Of a DNA stretch of 64,000 bases, positions 42,675 through 51,228 are shown in pieces. Positions within the stretch are counted from its first letter, which is position 1; each line of letters starts with the position of its first letter. The stretch spans positions 28,794 through 92,793 of the forward strand of contig DAIROT010000002.1 of the NCBI GenBank assembly GCA_036806345.1. The letters run 5' to 3'. Below the pieces are notes generated by a model. The model was not told where the DNA came from. It did no database searches and saw only the letters and a list, made by a program, of their open reading frames with translations. A program made the translations under genes and the position numbers. Source of the DNA: QHCF01 sp003244275 (lineage in GTDB: Bacteria > Actinomycetota > Acidimicrobiia > Acidimicrobiales > QHCF01).

Positions 42675-43177
42675 AACGTCGGGGGGGGCCAGACGCCTCG
42701 CTGCCGACCTCGAGGTTTCTTACCCTCGATTATTCGTCAGCAACCTCGGCGGAGTCGCCGGGGGGTCTCCGCAGTCCCGGGCGGCTGCGCGGCCACGGGT
42801 GACGTCGGTGGGGCACCGGTCGAGGGGGCGACGGTTGCCAGGGGTGCCAGCGGGGGGCGATTCGGCCGCCCACGCCGCGTTCCAGCGAAGCCGTGACCGG
42901 GGAGACGCAGCAAGCCGAGGTCCTTGGCCATTTGATGATGTGGTCATCGACACGGGCGTGTCCGCGGTGGTAGGGGTCAAACCGGGGCGCAGTTCCTCCG
43001 TTTCGGGCGGTCTGTTTCCCCGGCCCCATACCGGGTCACAACACAGGTCGGTGAGGATGTCGCCCTCGTCGACTCCGTCAGGACGCTCCGGTTGGCAGGC
43101 GACGACTGGGGTAGGACAGCTATCAACCGAGACGGCGATCTGGCCGTCGAACCACACGTAACCCAGGAGGCCCAGCC
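42675..43177. other. about 500 nt without recognisable gene
   Basis: Open frames exist on both strands but none has family resemblance, a good ribosome site or clean codon bias. The bases just before 43178 (CCAGGAGGCCCAGCC) are the ribosome site of the next gene. I see no tRNA, repeat or clear hairpin here. It may be decayed coding sequence, continuous with the remnant at 42371-42644. Confidence 0.4.
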
Positions 43178-43399
43178 ATGGCCAGCCAACACACCCCCGC
43201 TGATGACATCGTCTACGACCTGGTCAGCATCCAGTACCACGCCCTCAAGGGGGGCGAGCTCCATGATCGCTACGTCAAGGACGCCGAGGAGCACCGTGAT
43301 GTGGTGGACTTTCTCGAGCAGGTGCGGGACGAGGACGCTCGCCGGGCCGTGCGCTGCCATGAGCTCCTGGGCCAGCTGACCAAGTCCGGCATTGGCTGA
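43178..43399 (+). CDS. small conserved-looking helical protein, unknown function
   Basis: This 73-residue acidic protein starts with HTPADDIVYDLVSIQYHALK followed by GGELHDRYVKDAEEH, and ends RRAVRCHELLGQLTKS. Two amphipathic helices are predicted. The pattern YDLxSxxYHALxGA...YxxDA is one I associate with small uncharacterised bacterial proteins, but I cannot name a family. AGGAGG lies 8 nt before the ATG. It stands alone before the SGNH hydrolase. Confidence 0.7.
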   Translation: MASQHTPADDIVYDLVSIQYHALKGGELHDRYVKDAEEHRDVVDFLEQVRDEDARRAVRCHELLGQLTKSGIG

Positions 43400-43515
43400 G
43401 GGCACGCCAACAATTGGCGGCTGTCCATCGCTTGAGACACTGGGAGGGGGAGGTCAGCTTGGCTTCCCATTAGACCGATGCATGGTCACAACCACGCTGT
43501 GGTCATACTGGGGAC

Positions 43516-44388
43516 GTGCTCCTGCTCCGCTCCTACGCTGCGGTGCTGTCGACGCTCGGTCTGCTGGCCGCGTTCGGCTCAGCGTTTCAGCCGGCCCCGG
43601 GGCTCCAACCGGTCTCGGTCTCCCAGCCGGTGTCAGCGGCAGCCACCACCACGACTGGGCCGGCCGCCGCCGCCCGAGGGGTGATCTCAAGGCTGTCCTC
43701 CTGCCCGGGGCTGTTGGCAGCGCCGGCGGCATTGACGTCGAAGTCGCCACTCCTGGTGGTCGTTGGTGCCTCTTTCACGGCTGGCGTCGGGGCCGCCCAG
43801 AGGAATGAGGCGTGGCCCTACGATCTCGGGCACCTCCTGGGCTGGCGGGTGGTGACCGAGGGCGTATCGGGCGCGGGCTATGTCAACCCCGGACGCCTCG
43901 GCCTCGGACCACTGTCCCACCAGGTAGCAGGCCTGAATCTTCCCCGCCTCGAGCCCTCACTCATCATTCTCCAGGCTGGCCACAACGACATCGGCGCTTC
44001 CCTGCCTCTGGTGAGCCAACGGGTCGCAAGCCTGCTGGCTACCATCCACCGCCAGGCTCCCAAGGCTCGGGTCGCGCTACTCACGGTGTTCTCTCGGCGC
44101 TTGGACGGGCTACCGGCACCGATAGGTGTGACCGCCCGGCTGACCGACTCGGCCATCGTCACCGCCGCCCGCCAGGCCGATCCTGACGTCACCGTCGTTG
44201 ACCCACTGGCCGGACGCTGGCGCTTCCCGACCTTGAGAGACCACCTCCACCCCACACCCGCTGGGCACCTGTTGATTGCCAGGGACGTGGCCCGCCACCT
44301 GTGTGGTGCGGCTCACCGACCGCTGGCCCTGCGGCCTGGTGCGGTCAGGCACCGCCCCAACACAACCGGATCGCCAGCCCGCTCCTGA
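43516..44388 (+). CDS. secreted SGNH/GDSL-family hydrolase
   Basis: This 290-residue protein has a signal peptide (MLLLRSYAAVLSTLGLLAAF, cut near 25-40) and a short Thr/Ala linker. The SGNH blocks are I (VVVGASFTAGVG, nucleophile Ser), II (GVSGAGY), III (LQAGHNDIG) and V (DHLHPTPAGH, catalytic Asp and His). It is an extracellular esterase, lipase or deacetylase; the substrate is unknown. The GTG start follows TGGGGAC. It is convergent with the four-gene operon that ends at 44389, with no spacer between the two stops. Confidence 0.82.
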   Translation: MLLLRSYAAVLSTLGLLAAFGSAFQPAPGLQPVSVSQPVSAAATTTTGPAAAARGVISRLSSCPGLLAAPAALTSKSPLLVVVGASFTAGVGAAQRNEAWPYDLGHLLGWRVVTEGVSGAGYVNPGRLGLGPLSHQVAGLNLPRLEPSLIILQAGHNDIGASLPLVSQRVASLLATIHRQAPKARVALLTVFSRRLDGLPAPIGVTARLTDSAIVTAARQADPDVTVVDPLAGRWRFPTLRDHLHPTPAGHLLIARDVARHLCGAAHRPLALRPGAVRHRPNTTGSPARS

Positions 44389-44790
44389 TCAGTACTGGAG
44401 GCGGGGATCGTCGTATTGCTTGAACTCGATCACGTTGTTCGACGGGTCGGCCAGGAAGATGCTGCGGTGAGAGTCGGCCCTCCCGGCGAAGCGCACCGAT
44501 ACAGGGGTGATCACTCGTAAATCCCGGTACTCGACCAGGCGCACCAGGCGGTCGAAGTCCGAAGGCTCGGCGAAGCTCACACCGAAGTGCCGGGGATACG
44601 GCTTTGGGTCGTCATCGCCGACCTCCTCGGACAGATGACAGACCAGCTGGTCACCGAAGAAGTCGAAGGTGACTCGATCAGGGTAGCGGCGGGCCAGCTT
44701 GGCGCCCAACCCGTCGACATAGAAGCCGACCGCCTCGTCGAGATCGCGGGCCGGTATGGCGATGTGACAGGCGTCGTTGATCGAGCGCAT
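44389..44790 (-). CDS. VOC-superfamily (glyoxalase-like) protein
   Basis: This 133-residue protein has the opening HIAIPARDLDEAVGFYVDGL with a metal-ligand His, QLVCHLSEE in the middle and SIFLADPSNNVIEFKQYDDP at the end, where a Glu is the usual last ligand. It is the last gene of the acyl-ligase/acyltransferase/ComA-like operon, 15 nt after the ComA-like gene. VOC enzymes do isomerisation, dioxygenation or lyase reactions on small substrates, so it may modify the operon product. Confidence 0.83.
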   Translation of the reverse strand: MRSINDACHIAIPARDLDEAVGFYVDGLGAKLARRYPDRVTFDFFGDQLVCHLSEEVGDDDPKPYPRHFGVSFAEPSDFDRLVRLVEYRDLRVITPVSVRFAGRADSHRSIFLADPSNNVIEFKQYDDPRLQY

Positions 44791-44805
44791 CCGGTCTCCC
44801 TTCGG

Positions 44806-45651
44806 TCAGGCGGCGGACACAGCGACCGGCAGCCCGACATCGCCACGGGCCGAGCTCGGTGACTCCCCCAACCATTCCTCCACCGCCGCCCCCGAGGCCG
44901 GTGTCAGGTCCATCAAGGTGTCACCCCTCAACCCGAGGCGGAGCGTCTCCAGACTCAAGACGTCGGTCGAGGCGATATTGCCGAGGTTCACGTCCGGCCC
45001 AACGGACTGGATGAGCTCCACCTGCAGCTCCTTGGTCGGAGCCTCGAACATGAGCCTGACCGGATCGACCTCGGCGAGGACGGCGTCCATCACCTCCCGG
45101 CGCAGCCGTCCATCCGGGCGGGCTATCCCAGCCTTGCCGCTCTCCCGGGTCTCGGTCACCACGAGCGAGGCCCCAGCTGCCAAGTCCTCACATATGGCCT
45201 CGACCCAACCAGCGGGGGTCAGCTCGGCACAGCGAGCCGGATCTTTGAAGCCAACCTCGGAGAGCACCGGGAACTCGGAGGCCAGCAAGCTGACATAGCC
45301 GGCCTTGGCGTGTTGAGGCAGGGGTATGGTCCCGTTCGAGACTTCGACACAGGTGGCGCCGGTCTCGTGTACCAGCGCCACGAACTCCGACAGGCGACCG
45401 GTCCAGAGGTAGTGCTCGAACAGAGTGCCACCGAAGTAGAATCCGATGTCCGCCTCTCGCAGTACCTGCGCCTTGCGAGCCAGGTCGGTGGTCACCAGAG
45501 CAGTGCCCCAGCCAAACTTGATCAGGTCGATGTACTCGCCATGGCTGGACACCACATCGCTGAACAGCCCGGTCGACAGCCCCGGGTCGATCACCATGGT
45601 GATGCCTCGTTTCCTGGGCTTCGTCGCCCGCATGGACAGCTCGGCACTCAT
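44806..45651 (-). CDS. phosphosulfolactate synthase-like enzyme (ComA family)
   Basis: This 281-residue TIM-barrel protein of the ComA family starts KPRKRGITMVIDPGLSTGLF, continues YIDLIKFGWGTALVTTDLAR, FYFGGTLFEHYLW, VEVSNGTIPLPQHAKAGYVS and LMFEAPTKELQVELIQSVGP. ComA adds sulfite to phosphoenolpyruvate to give (2R)-phospho-3-sulfolactate, the entry to coenzyme M in archaea and to sulfolactate in some bacteria. Whether this one uses sulfite is not proven. Its ATG overlaps the stop of the acyltransferase by 4 nt. No ComB or ComC is seen. Confidence 0.83.
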   Translation of the reverse strand: MSAELSMRATKPRKRGITMVIDPGLSTGLFSDVVSSHGEYIDLIKFGWGTALVTTDLARKAQVLREADIGFYFGGTLFEHYLWTGRLSEFVALVHETGATCVEVSNGTIPLPQHAKAGYVSLLASEFPVLSEVGFKDPARCAELTPAGWVEAICEDLAAGASLVVTETRESGKAGIARPDGRLRREVMDAVLAEVDPVRLMFEAPTKELQVELIQSVGPDVNLGNIASTDVLSLETLRLGLRGDTLMDLTPASGAAVEEWLGESPSSARGDVGLPVAVSAA

Positions 45652-47009
45652 CGCTTACTCCTCGGAGTCGTTGTTCGGACTGCCCGCTCGCCCATCAGGC
45701 TCGGGGATGGCTCTGCTGGGGTCCGCCACGGGATCCCCGATCTGCTCTCAGGTGGCCCATCAGTGGCCACATCAGGTGAGGAGCGATGCGACCGTCTGGG
45801 CCGCCACCGCTCCGACCACCTCTCACCGACCTGTGGTCGCCCGGTCAGGGCAAGGCTCAGTGGGCTACGACGGACCAGAACCGTCCCTACGCCGGAGCAG
45901 AGGTAGATGAAAGGAACAGCGAGGATCACCAGCACTGCCAGTACTGCCCCGACAGGGAGATGACTGGACGCAGCCAACAAGCCGCTGGCGCTGGCCGCCA
46001 CCAACAGTCCCTGCAAGATGAGCGGATGAGCGAGATATATGCCAAAGGATGCATCCGAGCAGGCCATCACCAGACGTCGGGCGGGCTTACCGTGGTCGAC
46101 CCATGAGATACCGGCAACCAGCAAGGCCCAGGCAATGCCCAAGCTCTCGATGACCATGACCGGCTGGAAGACGGCGCTGGCCAGATAGGCGGGCTGGCGC
46201 CCGACATAGACCTGAGCAAAGTAAGAGCCAAGTCCGATCACAATCGACGCGGCCGCGGCGACCAGCACCAATCTCACATGGCAACGCGTCCACGTGATCA
46301 GTTGATCGACGTGCCAGGCCGCCACTGCACCAAGGAGGATATAGAAGGGATAGCTGGGCAGTAGAGCGTCGGGATTGGCCAACCAGCGGCCCAGCACGCC
46401 ATTGGTGACCCATTGTTGCTGAACGGCCAGGGAGAACACCACCTGGAAGGCGGCGCAGACCGCCAGGAGCTTTCCATGGTGATGGCAGGTAGCGTGGAGC
46501 AACCAACGGACGAGGGGAAAGACCATGTATATCTGCATCGACACTAATAAGAAATAAAGATGGTATTCAGCGGTACCGGTCACCAGATAATGCTCGATCG
46601 TTCGGACGGCCGACGGCAGCGGTAAGAAGTGGTTCCCATCGCCGGCAAAGTAGACGATGGTCCAGGCCACATAGGGTAGAGTCACGCAGAGGTATCTTTT
46701 GCGCCAAAAGCTTCGCCAGCGAACTGGACCATGCCCGTAACCGTATGCCAGCACAAAGGCGGTCAAGATGAAGAATACCTCGCGACTGGCATGAAAGACC
46801 ATGGTAAGTCCACCGACCGAAGTGGTAAAGGAGCTAGTGGCGATGGTGATGGTGTGGACCGCGATCACCATGACAATGGTCAGCACTCGTACCAGGTCGA
46901 TGGAGTACAGGTGCTCCCGACGGCGCGGGGCCACCTCGGAGGCGGCGTTGGGCGACTCGCCACCGGGCACCGGATGGGTCACGCCGGCCGTGAGGGTAGT
47001 GGCGGTCAT
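45648..47009 (-). CDS. acyltransferase 3 family membrane protein
   Basis: This 453-residue integral membrane protein has about ten helices. The family pattern is present: LVRVLTIVMVIAVHTITIAT with the conserved His, then FHASREVFFILTAFVLAYGY, KRYLCVTLPYVAWTIVYFAG, and a C-terminal SDASFGIYLAHPLILQGLL. Such proteins O-acylate sugars, lipids or antibiotics at the membrane. The last 60 residues are a Ser/Arg-rich cytoplasmic tail. It overlaps the acyl ligase upstream and the ComA-like gene downstream by 4 nt each. Confidence 0.88.
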   Translation of the reverse strand: MTATTLTAGVTHPVPGGESPNAASEVAPRRREHLYSIDLVRVLTIVMVIAVHTITIATSSFTTSVGGLTMVFHASREVFFILTAFVLAYGYGHGPVRWRSFWRKRYLCVTLPYVAWTIVYFAGDGNHFLPLPSAVRTIEHYLVTGTAEYHLYFLLVSMQIYMVFPLVRWLLHATCHHHGKLLAVCAAFQVVFSLAVQQQWVTNGVLGRWLANPDALLPSYPFYILLGAVAAWHVDQLITWTRCHVRLVLVAAAASIVIGLGSYFAQVYVGRQPAYLASAVFQPVMVIESLGIAWALLVAGISWVDHGKPARRLVMACSDASFGIYLAHPLILQGLLVAASASGLLAASSHLPVGAVLAVLVILAVPFIYLCSGVGTVLVRRSPLSLALTGRPQVGERWSERWRPRRSHRSSPDVATDGPPESRSGIPWRTPAEPSPSLMGERAVRTTTPRSKR

Positions 47010-48532
47010 GTCGCAGTGGCCGCCAGCGCCACGGCGGCGCGCAGATCACGCCGCAGGATCTTCCCGGTGGGCCCGGTGGGCAGAGCGGCGGCCACATGGA
47101 TCTCAGCCGGCCACTTGTACCTGGTCAACCTGACCCGACAGAGTTGGTGGAGCTGGTCAGTCAGGGGATCACCCATCGGGCCGTCAGGACGAGGGCGGGC
47201 CGTGACGAAGGCGACCGGAACCTGGCCGAGCTTGGGATGAGGTGCCGGAACGACGGCCACCGATACCACGTCCGGATGGGTCAGAAGTACCTCTTCCACC
47301 TCCCTCGGGTACAGCTTCTCACCGCCTCGGTTGACTACATCGTCAGTGCGGCCCACCAGGTAGACAAGGCCATCGGCGTCTCTGAAACCCAGGTCCCCGG
47401 TGGGGAGCCAACCCCATGCGTCGCGTGCCGACCACAAGGTCTCCGGTGCCGTTTCGGATAGACGGATGTAGTGGCTCACCACCGGGCGACCAGTCAGGCG
47501 GACCTCCCCCACCTCGCCCGACTGGACCGGACGCCCACGCTCGGAGGTGACAGCCAGGCCAAGCCCGACTGCCCGACCCACGGACCCTGGGTGACGTTGC
47601 GAGCGGTCGATCGGGTTGGCGGTGACCTGGCTGGCCGCCTCGGTCATCCCGTAGGTCTCCAGTACCCCAATCCCAGTATGGTCCTCGAAGCGCCGGAGAA
47701 CCGATACCGGCAGGGACGCCGAGGCACTGCGGGCGAATCGCACGCCATCACTCACCGACTGGGGCGGCGGCCCCTCGTCGAGCAGGGCAGCCAGGACCGC
47801 GGGTACCGTATTCAGCCAGGTAGGGCGCCAATGGGCTACTCGATCCCAGTACTCGCCACCCACGAAGCGATGATCGACCACCAGTGAGCTCCCACTGACC
47901 AGGGTCGTCAGCAGGCCCACCACTTGAGCGTTGACGTGGAATAGGGGCAGTGGGTTGTACCCCCGGTCGTGGGCCCCGATCAGGTGATGACGGGCAATGC
48001 GGCGGGCCGCATGCAACAGTTGGCCCTCGGAGAGGGGGATCCCCTTGGGGTCACCGGTGGTACCCGAGCTGGCCAGCAGGGCCGCCGGCCGCAGGGGCAC
48101 GCCATCCGCTGGCCTAGGCCCAATGGGTACGGTTCGCACGGTCGATGGTCCTCGAGAGGAGATCCCCCACAACTCGATCTCCGCCGGCTCCTCCAGGATG
48201 TCACCGCGGTCAGTGAGCAGGAGGTCGACTCGCAGGCGACATGCCGCCGCCGCCAATTCGTCGCGACTGGCCCGCGGGTCCAGGGGTACAGCGCCCAAGC
48301 CGGCACTCAGGCAGCCAAGGTAGGCGGCACTGAAACAGAGAGGATCCTCGACTACCAGGGCGACACGGCTACGGGGTGCCAATCGTCGCTCGGCGGCCAA
48401 GCCGGACCATTGGTGGGCGTGCCCGGCCAGGTCGGCCCAGGTCATCTGGCGGCCATCGGCCCCGGCCACCAAGGCGACGCAGTGGGCCGACTCCTTCCCC
48501 CGCCCGGTGATCAGACGAGATACGACAGTCAT
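47006..48532 (-). CDS. AMP-forming acyl-CoA synthetase/ligase
   Basis: The protein is about 508 residues from the ATG at 48532 (MTVVSRLITGRGKESAHCVA); a TTG start 84 nt upstream is also open. The adenylate-forming motifs are ASSGTTGDPKGIPLSE (P-loop), YGMTEAASQ, PTGDLGFRDADGLVYLVGRT and the A10 segment PTGPTGKILRRDL with the catalytic Lys. The motif PLFHVNAQVVGLL is typical of acyl-CoA ligases rather than NRPS domains. It would activate a carboxylic acid, perhaps the acyl donor for the acyltransferase it overlaps. It is the first gene of the operon. Confidence 0.9.
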   Translation of the reverse strand: MTVVSRLITGRGKESAHCVALVAGADGRQMTWADLAGHAHQWSGLAAERRLAPRSRVALVVEDPLCFSAAYLGCLSAGLGAVPLDPRASRDELAAAACRLRVDLLLTDRGDILEEPAEIELWGISSRGPSTVRTVPIGPRPADGVPLRPAALLASSGTTGDPKGIPLSEGQLLHAARRIARHHLIGAHDRGYNPLPLFHVNAQVVGLLTTLVSGSSLVVDHRFVGGEYWDRVAHWRPTWLNTVPAVLAALLDEGPPPQSVSDGVRFARSASASLPVSVLRRFEDHTGIGVLETYGMTEAASQVTANPIDRSQRHPGSVGRAVGLGLAVTSERGRPVQSGEVGEVRLTGRPVVSHYIRLSETAPETLWSARDAWGWLPTGDLGFRDADGLVYLVGRTDDVVNRGGEKLYPREVEEVLLTHPDVVSVAVVPAPHPKLGQVPVAFVTARPRPDGPMGDPLTDQLHQLCRVRLTRYKWPAEIHVAAALPTGPTGKILRRDLRAAVALAATAT

Positions 48533-48846
48533 CGCATGCCCGCGGTCCTGGTCACTATTGGTCACGGTGGTGAGTTGTCCAGTCGCATGCTCACGCCTCC
48601 CAGCCTCTCCGACCAAGCTGAGCGCTGATTGGTAGAACCCTGAGAACTTGATGAGGATCGCGGAACTCGAGTACCGGGAAGATGGTGAAGAGAGTTAGCA
48701 ACAAAAAGCTAATCGACCCTCGGAGCGCCTCCAAGGCCCGATGAGCGCCATACCTGCCCGGTTGGTAGCCATGATAGCCGGGGGCGGCCCCACCCGGTGA
48801 TCGTGATGGGTGGGCTGCTCACCTTCCTCGAGGGCCGCGAGTTCCT
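48533..48846. other. about 310 nt spacer upstream of the acyl-ligase operon
   Basis: The right half reads VIVMGGLLTFLEGREFL then TAG on the plus strand, a short frame that could be the tail of a lost gene. An AT-richer stretch (near 48690-48715) is the likely promoter region for the minus-strand operon. No tRNA or clear hairpin is visible. Confidence 0.35.
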
Positions 48847-49437
48847 CTAGGGTCCCTGGGAAGGTTCCCTCTCCAGCCGGCGCTCACGCACGCCCGACCT
48901 GATCCGCAAGCCCACCAGCGCGACCACGACAACCACTACCACCCCGGTGGATACCCGGCCGGACAGCTTGGCCACCCGTTGATAGGCGCCCCCCAAGAAG
49001 TACCCAGCGAGGGTGTATCCGGCTGCCCACACCACCCCTCCACTGGCATTGGCGAGCAGGAAGCGCTGGTAGGGCATTTCTGACATGCCCGCCAGTCCCG
49101 GGATCATGGCTCGAAAAAAGGCGGTGAACCGCCCAAGGAACACCGCCCACCCTCCCCGGCGCTGCAGGAAGCGCCGGGCCGCGTCCACTCCTCGGCGGCG
49201 ATGGCGCAGCAGTCGGCTCCCCAGCAGGCGGGGGCCAAAGACCCTCCCGACCTGGTACCCGACCGTGTCACCCACCACCGCGGCCCCCACCGCCACAACG
49301 AGCATGACCCCGAGGGAGACATGGCCCCGGCTGGCCAGTACCCCGCCGATTATCACCGCCGTCTCTCCCGGCAACACGAAGCCAAGCAGCACTGCCGCCT
49401 CTCCGAAGGCGAGGGCACCCACAATGGCGTAGGCCAC
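48847..49437 (-). CDS. DedA-family membrane protein
   Basis: The protein is about 196 residues from a GTG at 49437, with DedA features: FGEAAVLLGFVLPGETAVII, GDTVGYQVGRVFGPRLL, and the core FLGRFTAFFRAMIPGLAGMS with Gly-Arg-Phe and Arg. DedA proteins are undecaprenyl-phosphate or phospholipid flippases. The frame stays open upstream and encodes AAQVQHLLDHVLALHGP, which matches normal DedA N-termini but has no ATG, GTG or TTG; a CTG at about 49500 could be the true start. It is divergent from the AlkA-like gene. Confidence 0.82.
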   Translation of the reverse strand: MAYAIVGALAFGEAAVLLGFVLPGETAVIIGGVLASRGHVSLGVMLVVAVGAAVVGDTVGYQVGRVFGPRLLGSRLLRHRRRGVDAARRFLQRRGGWAVFLGRFTAFFRAMIPGLAGMSEMPYQRFLLANASGGVVWAAGYTLAGYFLGGAYQRVAKLSGRVSTGVVVVVVVALVGLRIRSGVRERRLEREPSQGP

Positions 49438-49599
49438 CGGGCCATGCAGAGCCAGGACGTGATCGAGGAGGTGCTGGACCTGGGCAGCCTTGCACAGTCC
49501 TCATCCAATCCCTGGCCGGGGCTGGCACCCGACGTCGCCGCCCGAGATGGAACCAACGATGATTGAAGCATCGGCCCGACTGGGGCAGGCTGGCGGCGG

Positions 49600-50529
49600 A
49601 TGATTCTCGACCCTCCCGGTTTCACCATCTCGTTCAGGCCACCGCTCGACCTGGCAACTTCCCTGGCCGGGCTCAGCCGGGGTGGTGACGACCTCCTGGA
49701 CCGATGGGATGGCACCACCATGGTCCGCACCATGAGGATCGAGGGGCGCCCAGTGGCGTTCTCCGCGACACCTGCCCCGTCTCCCACCCCCCCGGCTTCG
49801 GCCCTGCTGGTCGTGATCGAGAGCCCAGCGCCCAGGACGGCCAGAGACAGCATTGCCGGCGCCGTGGGGTCGATGTTCGTCCAGGACGAGGACGCCCTGT
49901 CAGGGCTGATCAGCATCGATCCGGTGATCGCTGGCATCGCTGCCGCGGCGCCAGGCCTCCGCCCGGTCCTATGGACGGACCCTTTCTCAGCCCTCGTCCG
50001 CTCCATCAGTGCCCAGCAGGTCAATCTGGCCTGGGCCGCGGTCACTCGGGCCCGCCTGGCGTCCAACTTTGGCCGGCGCCATCGGGTCGGATCAAGCTCG
50101 GTCTACAGTCTCGACCCGGGCCGCCTCAGCGCGGCCCAGCTAGAGGAGCTCCGAGCCCTTCAGCTCAGCGGGGCCAAGGCGGCCTCTCTCATTGGCCTGG
50201 CCAAGGCGGTGGTGGAGGGCGAGCTGGACATGGCTCCACTCCAGAACCTCTCCGACGATGAAGTCGTCGAGAGGCTCACCCGGTTGCGGGGCGTGGGCAG
50301 GTGGTCGGCGGACTGGTTCCTGGCTCGGACCCTCGGCCGGCCCAGGGTGGTCGCCGGTGATCTCGGGGTCCGCAAGGCGGTGGGCGCCGCCTACCTGGAT
50401 GGGCGTCTCCCGAGCGAGCTGGAGGTTCGTCAGGTGACTGCACATTGGGGCCCAGCGGCCGGGATGGCCCAACAACTTCTGCTCTCCACGGCCGCCGCCA
50501 GCACCAGGGGGCGGCTTCGTGAGCCCTAG
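49600..50529 (+). CDS. alkA: AlkA-type DNA-3-methyladenine glycosylase (HhH-GPD)
   Basis: This 309-residue protein has an N-terminal AlkA_N-like beta domain (PPGFTISFRPPLDLATSLAG). The HhH-GPD core has the hairpin LTRLRGVGRWSADWFLARTL and the catalytic Asp in VVAGDLGVRKAVG. It removes alkylated bases by base-excision repair. The C-terminus overlaps the next gene by 11 nt. Confidence 0.85.
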   Translation: MILDPPGFTISFRPPLDLATSLAGLSRGGDDLLDRWDGTTMVRTMRIEGRPVAFSATPAPSPTPPASALLVVIESPAPRTARDSIAGAVGSMFVQDEDALSGLISIDPVIAGIAAAAPGLRPVLWTDPFSALVRSISAQQVNLAWAAVTRARLASNFGRRHRVGSSSVYSLDPGRLSAAQLEELRALQLSGAKAASLIGLAKAVVEGELDMAPLQNLSDDEVVERLTRLRGVGRWSADWFLARTLGRPRVVAGDLGVRKAVGAAYLDGRLPSELEVRQVTAHWGPAAGMAQQLLLSTAAASTRGRLREP

Positions 50530-51148
50530 CGATCCCTCAAGAGATCCGGCTGGATCGTCGGGGCCCTTGGCTCCGGCTCAGTTCGCCTTCACAGCCAGGA
50601 TCCGGCGGGCGGCGCAGACCTCCCGTCCGGCGCGTGCACTGCTGGCCTTTGCGAGCAGCGCTATCTCGATCGCCCTCATGACCCTGGTGGCGCTGGTGAC
50701 CTCCCAGCCTCTGGTCTTTCCGTCCCTGGGACCCACCGCCTACCTCCTGTTCGATCGGCCCCACTCGGCCGCCGCCGCCCCGCGGGCGGTGTTCCTCGGC
50801 CATCTCATCGGGGTAGCCGCCGGCTACGCCTCCCTGGCCGCCTTCGGACTGCGCCATGCTCCGTCGACCCTGCAAAATGGGCTGGTCGCCGGTCGCATCG
50901 GCGCCGCTGCGATGTCACTCGGCCTCACGGCCGCAGGGATGGTGCTGCTCAGATCCTGGCACGCCCCGGCCGGTGCCACCACCTTGATCGTGAGCCTGGG
51001 CCTGCTCATTCGCCCCGAACAGCTCGGCACCCTGATGGGAGCGGTCGTCCTGCTCATCCTCCAGGGAATCGTGTTCGACAAGCTGGGACTGGCCCTTCCC
51101 ACCTGGAAACCGCGGTCGAAGCGGGTCGGGGAGGGGGACAAGTACTAG
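50519..51148 (+). CDS. HPP-family membrane protein
   Basis: This 209-residue protein has four hydrophobic helices after a 40-residue N-terminal tail. The key segment is VTSQPLVFPSLGPTAYLLFD, followed by AVFLGHLIGVAAGYASL and GATTLIVSLGLL, as in the HPP family (His-Pro-Pro; here the motif is divergent). Some HPP proteins are chloroplast nitrite transporters; the bacterial role is not established. It is coupled to the alkA-like gene. Confidence 0.75.
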   Translation: MSPSDPSRDPAGSSGPLAPAQFAFTARIRRAAQTSRPARALLAFASSAISIALMTLVALVTSQPLVFPSLGPTAYLLFDRPHSAAAAPRAVFLGHLIGVAAGYASLAAFGLRHAPSTLQNGLVAGRIGAAAMSLGLTAAGMVLLRSWHAPAGATTLIVSLGLLIRPEQLGTLMGAVVLLILQGIVFDKLGLALPTWKPRSKRVGEGDKY

Positions 51149-51158
51149 GCGACCCGTA

Positions 51159-51187
51159 GGATCGACAAGGGCACTTGCGGTCGATCC
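51159..51187 (+). terminator. hairpin between the HPP gene and the ClC gene
   Basis: GGATCGAC and GTCGATCC form an 8-bp stem with a 13-nt loop, beginning 11 nt after the HPP stop. It covers a possible TTG start at 51175 and so argues for a ClC start further downstream. Confidence 0.4.
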
Positions 51188-51228
51188 GGGCCAATGGGGA
51201 GGGTGAGGGGATTGGACGTCAAACGCCG

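Noticed and set aside
42720..43170. Several 100-170 codon frames on both strands in the empty stretch after tRNA-Ala
   Set aside because: They overlap each other in different frames, have Arg/Pro/Ser-biased composition and no recognisable domain.
48771..48850. Short plus-strand frame ending GGLLTFLEGREFL before the DedA gene
   Set aside because: Too short, no ribosome site and no family match; noted only as content of the spacer.
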